The translations under genes were made by a program, and so were the position numbers. A stretch of 31,962 bases of DNA from a virus, in IMG/VR virus record IMGVR_UViG_3300033388_001619, positions 1-31,962 of that record, one strand, 5' to 3'. Under the pieces are notes generated by a model. That model made no database searches. It saw nothing but the letters and a program-made list of their open reading frames with translations, and was not told the DNA's origin. How positions within the stretch are numbered: position 1 is the first letter of the stretch; the number at the start of each line of letters is the position of its first letter. Positions 7,507-14,856 of the stretch are shown here, piece after piece.

Positions 7507-9630
7507 ATGTCTTTAGATTTAGACGAACTAAAAAAATTACATGATAAAGCATATGTTGCAGCTCAAGTTACTAGAGAAAATGCTTCTGATGATTTAGTTT
7601 TTTATTGGGTCACTCAATGGGATGATAATATACTAAATGAAACGCAGTTAGCTTATCGTGGTGAATTTAATATATTACGAAAAGCTGGTAGGCAAATAAT
7701 GTCAGATTTGTATACTAATCCAATACAAATAGATTTTTATCCTAAAGACGAAAAAAGAAATGACTCATCAGAGTTAATAGATGGTTTATATAGAGCAGAT
7801 GATAATAATAATCAAACACAAGAGTCTTATGATTATGGCAAGCAAGATGCTGTAGTATGTGGATTTGGTGCTTGGGAGTTATATACAGAATATAAGTCAA
7901 TTAGTGGAAATGATAATAAACAAGTAATTAAAAGACGACCAATTCATGAGGCTAATAACGTTGCATTATGTGATCCTAATGCAAAATTAATAGATAAATC
8001 TGACGCAAAATATTGGAGTATTTTAACAGCTTATACTGAGGAGGGTTATAAAGAATTAGTAGAAGAATTAACAGGAGAAGAGCCAGAATCCATGTCTACT
8101 GATTCATTTAAACATCCCCAGCATTCATATGTGTTTCCATGGACTTTAGGTGAAAGTAAAAAGATTTATGTTGTAACTTTTTATCATAAGGAAAAAGTTA
8201 CAGTTAAAGTATTTACTATGAAAGATATATTCGGTGAAACTATGGATATCACCGAAGATAATTTAGAAGAAATAATGGATGACCTTTTAGATGAAGGATG
8301 GACAATAGAAGGTGAGGATGAAGTTGAAAGGTATCAAGTTACTAAATATATAGCATCCGGTCAAGACATATTTTCAGAAGAAGTTATTGTGGGTCAGCAT
8401 ATCCCAGTAGTACCAATTTACGGAGAGCACGCCTGGATTGAAGGAGAAGAACATTATGAAGGTGTCACTAGATTAGCTAAAGATCCACAACGACTTAGAA
8501 ACTTTCAAATGTCTTACCTAGCCGATATAGTATCTCAGTCACCGAGATTAAAACCTATATTCTATCCTGAGCAAATAAAGTCTTTTGAATATATGTATAA
8601 TATAACAGGAATAGATAATAACTTTCCTTATTTATTACAAAATAAAGTAGATCTCAGTGGAATGGATCTTCCTTTGGGACCAGTTGCTACAATGCCTGAA
8701 CAAACTATTCCACAAGCTTTAATAGCTTCTATAGAGTTAACAAAATCAGCTGTAGAAGATGTTGCTAATCCTGGGTTACCACAAGATATAGCTGATCCTG
8801 ATGTATCAGGAAAAGCCATATTAGCTCTGCAAGCAAGATTAGATATGCAATCATTAGTATACCAAAAGAATTTTAAGTATGCAAAGCAATACGACGCTAG
8901 AGTTTATAAATCTATAGCTGCTGAAATTTATGATACTCCAAGACGTGAACGAATCTTACGCCCAGATGGTACAGAAAAATATATAGATGTTAGAAAATCT
9001 GTAATAGATAAAGATACTGGGGATGTAGTTATTATAAATGATATTTTTAATAAAGAATTTGATGTTCTTACAAAAATGGGGCCTGATCATGCAACTCAGA
9101 AAGAGCAGACTATTGATCGATTAGAAAAATTAGCCCAAGGAATAGATGCAACAGATCCTATGAGAAAAATTCTACAACTTAAAATTTTAAAATTAACTGA
9201 TGGAGTTGATTTTGATGATATACGAGATTACGCTAATATGCAATTAGTTACTATGGGAGTACGTAAACCAGAAACTCCTGAAGAACAACAGAAACTAAAA
9301 GAAGCTCAAGAAAAAGCTAAAGAGCCAAGTCCTGAAATGGTATTAGCAAAAGCTGAGGATAAAAAAGGACAAGCTGCTTTACTTAAAGAACAACGTGAAG
9401 GCATATTAATGAATTTTGAAGTTCAGAATGAGCAAGCAAAAAGACAGATAGATGTCTTTGAAGCTCAAACTGATAGAATGGAAGTACAAGTAGATGCTCA
9501 AGAAACTGGAGCAGATATTAATATGAAAAATATAAAAGCTTTTGGAGAGCATTTAGATAATACAGCTAAGGTATACCAATTACCACATTTGAAAAAAATG
9601 GATAAAGAAATTAAACTAGGATTTGGATAA
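7507..9630 (+). CDS. Portal protein, P22 gp1-like
   Basis: 707 residues, close to the about 725 of the P22 portal. The N-terminal part has the expected helical start with YRGEFNILRKAGRQIMSDL. The central clip/wing region includes RLRNFQMSYLADIVSQSPR, typical of the P22-portal family. From about residue 590 the protein becomes a long charged helix (EEQQKLKEAQEKAKE, then EAQTDRMEVQVDAQE), matching the C-terminal barrel seen in P22-like portals. Twelve copies would form the DNA channel at one capsid vertex and bind TerL, then the gp4-like adaptor. The start is after a clear gap from TerL with GGATA upstream. Gene order TerL-portal-scaffold-coat supports the call. Confidence 0.9.
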   Translation: MSLDLDELKKLHDKAYVAAQVTRENASDDLVFYWVTQWDDNILNETQLAYRGEFNILRKAGRQIMSDLYTNPIQIDFYPKDEKRNDSSELIDGLYRADDNNNQTQESYDYGKQDAVVCGFGAWELYTEYKSISGNDNKQVIKRRPIHEANNVALCDPNAKLIDKSDAKYWSILTAYTEEGYKELVEELTGEEPESMSTDSFKHPQHSYVFPWTLGESKKIYVVTFYHKEKVTVKVFTMKDIFGETMDITEDNLEEIMDDLLDEGWTIEGEDEVERYQVTKYIASGQDIFSEEVIVGQHIPVVPIYGEHAWIEGEEHYEGVTRLAKDPQRLRNFQMSYLADIVSQSPRLKPIFYPEQIKSFEYMYNITGIDNNFPYLLQNKVDLSGMDLPLGPVATMPEQTIPQALIASIELTKSAVEDVANPGLPQDIADPDVSGKAILALQARLDMQSLVYQKNFKYAKQYDARVYKSIAAEIYDTPRRERILRPDGTEKYIDVRKSVIDKDTGDVVIINDIFNKEFDVLTKMGPDHATQKEQTIDRLEKLAQGIDATDPMRKILQLKILKLTDGVDFDDIRDYANMQLVTMGVRKPETPEEQQKLKEAQEKAKEPSPEMVLAKAEDKKGQAALLKEQREGILMNFEVQNEQAKRQIDVFEAQTDRMEVQVDAQETGADINMKNIKAFGEHLDNTAKVYQLPHLKKMDKEIKLGFG

Positions 9631-9639
9631 GGAGTTAGT

Positions 9640-9792
9640 ATGCCTAAAAAGAAAAAGAAAGTGATTAAGAAAAAACCAATAAAGAAAAAGAAAAAGAACC
9701 CAAAGAATCCAAAGAAAAGAAAACCGTTAAAAACTTATCCAAATAAAAAGAAAGAATCAATAGCTTATGCTAAAAACGGTATTAAAACCTAA
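9640..9792 (+). CDS. Lys-rich miniprotein between portal and scaffold
   Basis: 50 residues, of which nearly half are Lys (MPKKKKKVIKKKPIKKKKK, then NPKNPKKRKP), ending SIAYAKNGIKT. GGAG (9631-9634) sits 5 nt before the ATG and directly after the portal stop, so translation is well supported despite the small size. The gene lies inside the morphogenesis operon, where P22 has no equivalent that I know of. The composition suggests a DNA-binding or polyanion-binding peptide; it might be packaged in the head or counterbalance the acidic repeat of the following scaffold. These are inferences. Low complexity means homology searches may miss it. Confidence 0.6.
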   Translation: MPKKKKKVIKKKPIKKKKKNPKNPKKRKPLKTYPNKKKESIAYAKNGIKT

Positions 9793-9797
9793 ATCTA

Positions 9798-9813
9798 CCT
9801 ATGGATTCATAGG
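9798..9813 (+). other. Small RNA hairpin before the scaffold gene
   Basis: CCTATG (9798-9803), GATT loop, CATAGG (9808-9813): a perfect 6-bp stem with a 4-nt loop in the 50-nt gap between the Lys-rich miniprotein and the scaffold gene. There is no U-tract, so a terminator is unlikely. It could be an mRNA processing or stabilising element, or chance. Confidence 0.3.
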
Positions 9814-9842
9814 GTTAACCTTATAACAAGGGAAATATTAAC

Positions 9843-10886
9843 ATGCCAAAAGTACAAACATTAGAAGAATTGAAAAAAGAAAATGAAGCTTTAGCACAGC
9901 AGGATGATGACAGTCAGGATGATGACAGTCAGGATGATGACAGTCAGGATGATGACAGTCAGGATGATGACAGTCAGGATGATGACAGTCAGGATGACGT
10001 CAGTCAGGATGATGACAGTCAGGATGATAACAGTCAGGATGATAACAATGTACCTGATTTTATGCAGTCGGATACAAAAGGCGATATGCCTATTGCAGCA
10101 CATATTAAAACTAAGCATAAATTGAAAGGACGTATATCTGATCAGAAAGATGAGATTGCTGACTTAAAAACTGCTATTGCAACTATGCAATCTGCTCAAT
10201 CTACGCAGTATACTAAACCGGAAACTTTAGTTTTACCAAAAGAAGAGGATTACGAAACTAGAGATGAGCATAACGCCGCAGTTGCTGAATATAATACTAA
10301 ACATATGGAGGCTGTACTCAGTTCTCATAATTCACAAAATAGAGCAGAGACTTTTATTAGGGATATCAAAAAGAAAAGAGAAAAGGCTGTCGATGCCCAT
10401 TATGATAGAGCAGGGGAATTAATTGCTGAGAATGGTATTGACCCGGAGTTATATAAAGCATCAGATACTATAGTTAGAGAAGCCATTAATTCTATTATTA
10501 ACGGCAAAGGAAGTGAAGTAACTGATCATATTATATCTATATTAGGTAAAGGATCAGAAAAGGTTGTATTTTATTTAGGCCGCAATAAAGGAGCTTTATC
10601 GGAGTTTAAAAGTTTATTAGCCGAAGATAAAACAGGTCTAAGTGCAGCTATCTTTTTGGGAGGGCATAAACAGAGACTAAATAAAACAACCAAAGGAAAA
10701 CAAAAATCAAATGCTCGTAAGCCGTCTAAAAATATTAAGGGCGATAGCAGTAAAACAAATGCTAATTTATCACGTAAATTTAAAAAGATATATGATACTG
10801 CTCATAAAAGTCAAAATATTCAAGCAGCTTATAATGCTAAAAAGGAAGCTAAAATAGCAGGCATAGATGTAAATGGTTGGATATAA
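9843..10886 (+). CDS. Scaffolding protein, P22 gp8-like, with acidic repeat
   Basis: 347 residues. Residues 20-69 are ten tandem copies of QDDDS or close variants, an extremely acidic low-complexity segment. The remainder is helical: a coiled-coil-like part (KGRISDQKDEIADLKTAIA), a middle part with IDPELYKASDTIVREAINS as in P22-type scaffolds, and a strongly basic C-terminal region (KTTKGKQKSNARKPSKNIKG, then NLSRKFKKIYDTAH). In P22 a basic C-terminal helix-turn-helix binds the coat protein. Scaffold directs prohead assembly and then exits. The position between portal and coat fits exactly. The repeat number is probably variable between relatives. Confidence 0.8.
   Translation: MPKVQTLEELKKENEALAQQDDDSQDDDSQDDDSQDDDSQDDDSQDDDSQDDVSQDDDSQDDNSQDDNNVPDFMQSDTKGDMPIAAHIKTKHKLKGRISDQKDEIADLKTAIATMQSAQSTQYTKPETLVLPKEEDYETRDEHNAAVAEYNTKHMEAVLSSHNSQNRAETFIRDIKKKREKAVDAHYDRAGELIAENGIDPELYKASDTIVREAINSIINGKGSEVTDHIISILGKGSEKVVFYLGRNKGALSEFKSLLAEDKTGLSAAIFLGGHKQRLNKTTKGKQKSNARKPSKNIKGDSSKTNANLSRKFKKIYDTAHKSQNIQAAYNAKKEAKIAGIDVNGWI
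9900..10049 (+). repeat. Ten 15-bp tandem repeats in the scaffold gene
   Basis: Ten direct copies of CAGGATGATGACAGT. The first six (9900-9989) are identical. Unit 7 has GATGACGTC, unit 8 is again perfect, and units 9 and 10 carry GATGATAAC. Each unit encodes QDDDS (or QDDVS, QDDNS, QDDNN). The identity of the 5' units suggests recent slippage expansion, with older divergent units at the 3' end. The repeat also creates long open frames in other registers, which are artefacts. Confidence 0.95.
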
Positions 10887-10912
10887 CTGTTACCGAACAA
10901 TAAAATCGGGAT

Positions 10913-10961
10913 AACCCACATGTTGGTTAAACATGGTCTCCTTAATCAAGGATATTTGATT
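10913..10961 (+). other. Inverted repeats in the scaffold-coat gap
   Basis: The 135-nt gap 10887-11021 before the coat gene contains AACCCACATGTTGGTT (10913-10928), a 16-nt inverted repeat with one mismatched pair, and AATCAA (10944-10949) facing TTGATT (10956-10961) around a 6-nt loop. No poly-U follows either. They could be mRNA structure or binding sites controlling strong coat expression. I found no convincing promoter in the gap. Confidence 0.3.
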
Positions 10962-11021
10962 GTGTACTAAAATGATTGAAACTAAACTTAACTAAAACTA
11001 ATTTTAAAGGGAGATAGAAAA

Positions 11022-12299
11022 ATGGCACTAAGTGCAGGAAAAATAGCAGAGGTAATGTTTGAAAAGTTTAAGGAGACTCATGGAAAACAGACTCAGTTAA
11101 TTGAGTTAACTAATTATCATGAGCCAAATAGTACTACTATGCAAGACGCAAGTAATGTTATTTGGTATCCCGTTCAGCAGCATGCACCGATCATATCAGG
11201 TTGGGACCTTACAGGAGAAGAAACTGGAATAATTGAAGAAACCTATCCAGCGGTTCTTGGGGATCCTAACAATGACTTTGTTAAGATGCGCGCAGATGAC
11301 TTAAGGACTCAAAGGTTTTGGGAACGAAGAGGTACACAGTCTGGTAAACGACAGGCTTCCGAGCTTAATAAAGATATTGCAACTGCAATAGCTACGCAAG
11401 CTACTCTGTTTTATCGTTCCAATGCTACGAGTGGATATGATTTTATTGCACAAGGTCAGGCAATAATGAATGAGAGGCAGGGATATTACGAACAGCCTCA
11501 TTTTATTTTAAATGATCGTACTAACTTAACATTTGGTGAGGACTTAGCAGGTCGTCAGACCCTTCAGGGTCGTCCTGAAGATACATGGAAGACTGGTCAG
11601 ATTGGCACAAATATTGCAGGTTTTAATGTCCACGTAGGTTCTTACCTTCCCAATCTTACTGGTGGGGCTGATCCTGCTGTTACAGTAACAGGTGCTCAAG
11701 CATTTGTACCTTCAGGTGGTACCGTTAATGCTACTACTAAAGTTGTAACAAACGTTGATTATCGTGAAGCAAGTCTTGTTGTTAATGATTCTTCTCTTGT
11801 AACTGTTGGAGATAAATTCCAGCTTGAGAATAGCGCAGTGGCTATTGATGCTATTGGTCTTGAGGATAAAACTAATACTAACCAGCCTATGACATTTACT
11901 GTTATAGAAATTACTGATAGTACTCATATTAAAATTTATCCTAAACCGATTGCAGCAGACCAAGCAGCTATTACCACTCTTGAAGCAGCATATGCAAATA
12001 TCGATACTGCAATACTGAATGCGGCTACTCTTACAAGACTTAATACTGATGCTAGTGCAAAGACTAACTTGTTCTTTGATCAGGCGGCAGTTGAAGTAAT
12101 TGGTGGAAGTATTCCTGCTCAGCTTTTTAAAGAGTACGAGGGTATGAAGGTTATAACTGATACATTGTCGAATGGCCTTCAGTTATACATGGTTTATGAT
12201 GGTAATCTTGTTGATATGACTTTTAGATACAGGATTTTCATATGGTACGGAATTACAATATGTAATCCATCAATGTGTGGAGTTGCAATATCTTATTAA
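11022..12299 (+). CDS. Major capsid (coat) protein, P22 gp5-like
   Basis: 425 residues, versus 430 in P22 coat. Landmarks shared with P22 gp5: MALSAGKIA at the start, NVIWYPVQQHAPI, GWDLTGEETG, NDFVKMRADDLRTQ, the downstream GRPEDTWKTGQIGTNIAGF, and the end RYRIFIWYGITICNP with CGVAIS. Residues about 223-310 (VTVTGAQAFVPSGG through FTVIEITDSTHIKIYPKP) correspond to the inserted I-domain that stabilises P22 coat. The rest is the HK97-type fold. The RBS AAAGGGAG precedes the ATG. Many copies build the icosahedral shell around the scaffold. Flanked by a structured 5' gap and a 3' hairpin, as expected for a highly expressed late gene. Confidence 0.92.
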   Translation: MALSAGKIAEVMFEKFKETHGKQTQLIELTNYHEPNSTTMQDASNVIWYPVQQHAPIISGWDLTGEETGIIEETYPAVLGDPNNDFVKMRADDLRTQRFWERRGTQSGKRQASELNKDIATAIATQATLFYRSNATSGYDFIAQGQAIMNERQGYYEQPHFILNDRTNLTFGEDLAGRQTLQGRPEDTWKTGQIGTNIAGFNVHVGSYLPNLTGGADPAVTVTGAQAFVPSGGTVNATTKVVTNVDYREASLVVNDSSLVTVGDKFQLENSAVAIDAIGLEDKTNTNQPMTFTVIEITDSTHIKIYPKPIAADQAAITTLEAAYANIDTAILNAATLTRLNTDASAKTNLFFDQAAVEVIGGSIPAQLFKEYEGMKVITDTLSNGLQLYMVYDGNLVDMTFRYRIFIWYGITICNPSMCGVAISY

Positions 12300-12314
12300 T
12301 CATTAATTAATCCT

Positions 12315-12336
12315 GGTGGGGAGGAAACTCCCCACC
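12315..12336 (+). other. Strong intergenic hairpin with GAAA loop (copy 1)
   Basis: GGTGGGGAG, GAAA tetraloop, CTCCCCACC: a perfect 9-bp GC-rich stem in the coat 3' gap, just before the AAGGAG of the next gene. There is no U-tract, so it is not a standard intrinsic terminator; it may protect the coat mRNA 3' end or partly attenuate transcription. A near-identical copy is at 12749-12770. Confidence 0.75.
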
Positions 12337-12356
12337 CAGAACAAGGAGAAATAATA

Positions 12357-12737
12357 ATGGCAAAAGCAAATTATTTAGAATTTAGGCATCACTTAAAAAC
12401 AACAGAGTATCCAGAAAGTTCTACCTATACTCAAGTTTTAGCAGCGACAACAGCTATTGTTACACTAGACTATCCGGTCGTTAAGTTAGATTCATCCGCC
12501 GGAGCAGTAACGACTTTGACTCTCCCAGATGGTGAACCTGGTCAGATACTGGTACTTCAGTCGATAGATGCCAATGATATGGACTTGACACCAACAACCG
12601 CTTATGGTTGGTCTGTAATGGCACTTGATGTAATCGGTGATCAAGTCACGCTTTTTTATGTTGATGATACTACTGGTTGGATCATCTTAGGCACCGCGGG
12701 TGTTGATGGTACATCACCGTTATACACTTTCGCATAG
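12357..12737 (+). CDS. Putative capsid decoration-type protein
   Basis: 126 residues. From residue about 28 the sequence is a beta-rich domain (ATTAIVTLDYPVVKLDSSAG, TTLTLPDGEPGQILVLQ, DQVTLFYVDDTTGWIILG) of a type found in small phage structural proteins that bind head or tail surfaces. It follows the coat gene and lies between two near-identical hairpins, implying high coordinated expression. P22 has no gene here, but other phages of this type place decoration proteins in this position. The RBS AAGGAG precedes the ATG by 8 nt. Virion location is inferred; a tail role is the main alternative. Confidence 0.6.
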   Translation: MAKANYLEFRHHLKTTEYPESSTYTQVLAATTAIVTLDYPVVKLDSSAGAVTTLTLPDGEPGQILVLQSIDANDMDLTPTTAYGWSVMALDVIGDQVTLFYVDDTTGWIILGTAGVDGTSPLYTFA

Positions 12738-12748
12738 ACACTTTTCCT

Positions 12749-12770
12749 GATGGGGAGGAAACTCCCCATC
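12749..12770 (+). other. Strong intergenic hairpin with GAAA loop (copy 2)
   Basis: GATGGGGAG, GAAA tetraloop, CTCCCCATC: a perfect 9-bp stem. It matches copy 1 (12315-12336) except for one base pair, G-C in copy 1 and A-T here, with both sides changed. The flanks (CCTG before, CAGAACAAGGAG after) are also the same. It sits between the decoration-type gene and the beta-helix gene. No U-tract. Confidence 0.75.
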
Positions 12771-12789
12771 CAGAACAAGGAGATAAACA

Positions 12790-13755
12790 ATGACTAAAAA
12801 CTTTTTTCATACAGGTTTACAGGTATCAAGAAGTCAGATTAAAACGATGATAGACGGCATGGGGCCTGGAGATCATTATTTTGTTGATTACCGAAATGGT
12901 AGTGATGCCCATGATGGTGAAACATGGGGTAAGGCTTTACGTACTTACAGTGAAGCTATTAGAAGGGTTAAATCAAACAACAACGATGTAATCCACATTG
13001 ATGGAGATAGTGAAGTTGTTGAACTTGCAATGGTAACACTTAGCAAAAGTCGGGTGCACACTATTGGGCATAACGGCGCTCTTGGCCATTACGGCCCAGG
13101 TGCAAGAATCGGTATGGGTGTAACAACTGATACTGACGATGTTGCTTTGTTCAAGAATACAGGTGTCCGTAATACTTTTACTGGAGTTAAGTTTAATAGT
13201 TCTAATACTTTAACTGAATCTCGGTACACAGTATGGGAAACTGGAGAATATGCTAGATATCATAACTGTGAAATTCAGAAACTTACACATCTTGCTGATA
13301 CTGATGCAGCAGATCTTAAACTCACAGGTGATAGCCCACAATTCTATAATTGTATGATTGGAGTTTCTTCACTTACAACTGTAGGTGCGGTTATACGACC
13401 AAATGTCATGGTATTATACATATCATCCAGTCAGAGAACTAGGGATGGACTTTTTGAGAATTGTATTTTTCCAAAGTTTTGTGGCAACGCCGCGGCTCAA
13501 ATGGTGTACGTTAATGGAGCCACAGCTATTGAAAGATGGTTGATTTTTAAAGACTGTATTTTTATCAATTCAACTTTGGCTGCAGCTGATCCTACTCACG
13601 CAGTTGGAGCTAGTGCAGCTCAGACAGCAGGTGTTCTGTTTCTTAAAAATTGTTCTTGTGTACTATGCGATCTTTTAATAGAAGCATCCGTTGGAACTTA
13701 TGTTGACGGTACTAACCCAGTACATAATACTTCTGGTTTAGCTGTAACTGGATAG
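12790..13755 (+). CDS. Beta-helix virion protein of the capsid region
   Basis: 321 residues. The N-terminus GDHYFVDYRNGSDAHDG, with WGKALRTYSEAI following, is the standard opening of right-handed beta-helix proteins in environmental phages. Rungs with Asn/Cys turns follow (RYHNCEIQKL, FYNCMIGVSS, FENCIFPKF, FKDCIFINS, LKNCSCVLCD). It is located between the coat region and the gp4-like adaptor, so it is more likely a head-associated or minor virion protein than a tailspike. No catalytic residues can be assigned. It is preceded by hairpin copy 2 and AAGGAG, and followed by another hairpin. Confidence 0.65.
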   Translation: MTKNFFHTGLQVSRSQIKTMIDGMGPGDHYFVDYRNGSDAHDGETWGKALRTYSEAIRRVKSNNNDVIHIDGDSEVVELAMVTLSKSRVHTIGHNGALGHYGPGARIGMGVTTDTDDVALFKNTGVRNTFTGVKFNSSNTLTESRYTVWETGEYARYHNCEIQKLTHLADTDAADLKLTGDSPQFYNCMIGVSSLTTVGAVIRPNVMVLYISSSQRTRDGLFENCIFPKFCGNAAAQMVYVNGATAIERWLIFKDCIFINSTLAAADPTHAVGASAAQTAGVLFLKNCSCVLCDLLIEASVGTYVDGTNPVHNTSGLAVTG

Positions 13756-13774
13756 TTAATATTAACTCTTAAAC

Positions 13775-13797
13775 TAGGGGGTCTATATGGCCCCCTA
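13775..13797 (+). other. Intergenic hairpin after the capsid-region genes
   Basis: TAGGGGG (13775-13781) pairs with CCCCCTA (13791-13797) around a 9-nt loop. A short TTAT follows, not a true U-tract. It may be a weak terminator or mRNA-stabilising stem closing the capsid sub-operon. Its sequence differs from the two GAAA-loop hairpins upstream. Confidence 0.55.
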
Positions 13798-13814
13798 TTA
13801 TAAAGGAAAAGAAA

Positions 13815-14099
13815 ATGGCAATTGTACTTTATAAAGGTAATGCATTTAAAATTTGTAATGAATTTTCATATCTGCATGAATTAGAGAATGGTTGGGGTTA
13901 TGTAAAAGGGGAAAAACCGGAAGTTACTAAACCGGAAGTTACTAAACCGGAAGTTACTAAACCGAAAACTCCTAAGTCTAAAGCAATGGCATTTGAAGCT
14001 AAACCAAAAGGGGATCCTAAGACAGTAACTCCTGCGTCTAAAACTGACCCTCTTAAAGCAGAATCTAAAGTAACAATATTTAGCAGAGATCCTAAATAA
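13815..14099 (+). CDS. Hypothetical protein with KPEVT repeats
   Basis: 94 residues. The first 32 residues (MAIVLYKGNAFKICNEFSYL then HELENGWGYVKGEK) may be a small fold; the rest is a Lys/Pro/Thr-rich, probably disordered tail. Three exact 15-bp direct repeats (13914-13958) encode KPEVT, followed by KPKTPKSK. It follows a hairpin and has AAGGAAAAG upstream. It lies between the capsid sub-operon and the gp4-like gene. I do not recognise a family. A disordered basic tail next to a small domain would suit an assembly or DNA-contacting protein (inference). Confidence 0.6.
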   Translation: MAIVLYKGNAFKICNEFSYLHELENGWGYVKGEKPEVTKPEVTKPEVTKPKTPKSKAMAFEAKPKGDPKTVTPASKTDPLKAESKVTIFSRDPK

Positions 14100-14110
14100 G
14101 TAGGTGACTT

Positions 14111-14854
14111 ATGACTACAAAAGCAGATATAGTAGCTGGTGCGTATACTCAATTACGTATTTCTGGTATTACTGTAAATCCAGTTGGTAGCGATAATAGT
14201 TTAGCTTTAGATAGGCTAGAAGATATGGCTGCTGAATTTTATGGCCACAATATATGTACTAATTATAATTTTGAAGATGAGCCAGATTTAGGTTCTAACC
14301 ATAATTTAAAAAGACGATTCTGGCTATCTTATAAAGTTATGTTAGCCGCAAATCTATTATCTGATTTTGGTAAGGATGCTACACCATCCTTATTAGCTAA
14401 AATTAAATTTGCTTCATCTTTTCTTAATTCACAGACCGCTGAAGTTAATGAAGTTCAGTATCCGGCTAGGATGCCTATAGGTTCAGGAAATACGTTTAGG
14501 AATACTTATAGAAGATTCTTTTTTCCGACTGCTGAACCCCCAGTCTCTTGTGATACAAAGAAACTAGTTGTAGATGATATAAATGACTATGTTGAGCATT
14601 TTGACGCATATCTAAATCTAGTAGATGATGAAACTATCGCATCTTATACTATAGACGCAGATACCGGTTTAACTATAGTTTCTGATTCTAATACTGATGA
14701 AGATATAAACTATCAAGTACAAGCGGATGGCGGAACGGGATCCGAAGTACAGGCTTTATATCAAATAGTTATAGTAATAACTACAAGTACGGGTAGAAAA
14801 ACAACACGATTAATAAATTTCTCACTAACTACAGTAGAAATAACGGAAGTATAA
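14111..14854 (+). CDS. Tail accessory factor, P22 gp4-like, plus Ig-like domain
   Basis: 247 residues. Residues 1-140 fit P22 gp4 (166 aa): a helical start with ALDRLEDMAAEFYG, a helical middle, and the diagnostic YPARMPIGSGNTFRN before a short FFFP. In P22 twelve gp4 copies bind below the portal and begin head closure. Residues about 146-247 form an extra beta domain (SCDTKKLVVDDINDY, TGLTIVSDSNTD, ALYQIVIVITTSTGRKTTR) of the Ig-like kind seen attached to other phage connector or tail proteins, so this is a domain-fused version. The hub gene follows 2 nt after its stop, with GGAAG near the end as its RBS. Confidence 0.85.
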   Translation: MTTKADIVAGAYTQLRISGITVNPVGSDNSLALDRLEDMAAEFYGHNICTNYNFEDEPDLGSNHNLKRRFWLSYKVMLAANLLSDFGKDATPSLLAKIKFASSFLNSQTAEVNEVQYPARMPIGSGNTFRNTYRRFFFPTAEPPVSCDTKKLVVDDINDYVEHFDAYLNLVDDETIASYTIDADTGLTIVSDSNTDEDINYQVQADGGTGSEVQALYQIVIVITTSTGRKTTRLINFSLTTVEITEV

Positions 14855-14856
14855 CT

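Noticed and set aside
9900-10049. CRISPR-like array
   Set aside because: The units are adjacent 15-mers without spacers and lie inside a coding frame.
9891-10125. Long repetitive open frames on both strands over the scaffold repeat
   Set aside because: They are a by-product of the 15-bp repeat, whose length is a multiple of three and opens every frame. They have no independent RBS support.
12315-13797. The three intergenic hairpins as classical intrinsic terminators
   Set aside because: None is followed by a run of T residues, and essential late genes lie downstream without visible promoters.
13914-13958. Three 15-bp repeats as operator or iteron origin
   Set aside because: They are in frame and encode KPEVT repeats of a Lys/Pro-rich tail; no other origin features are present.
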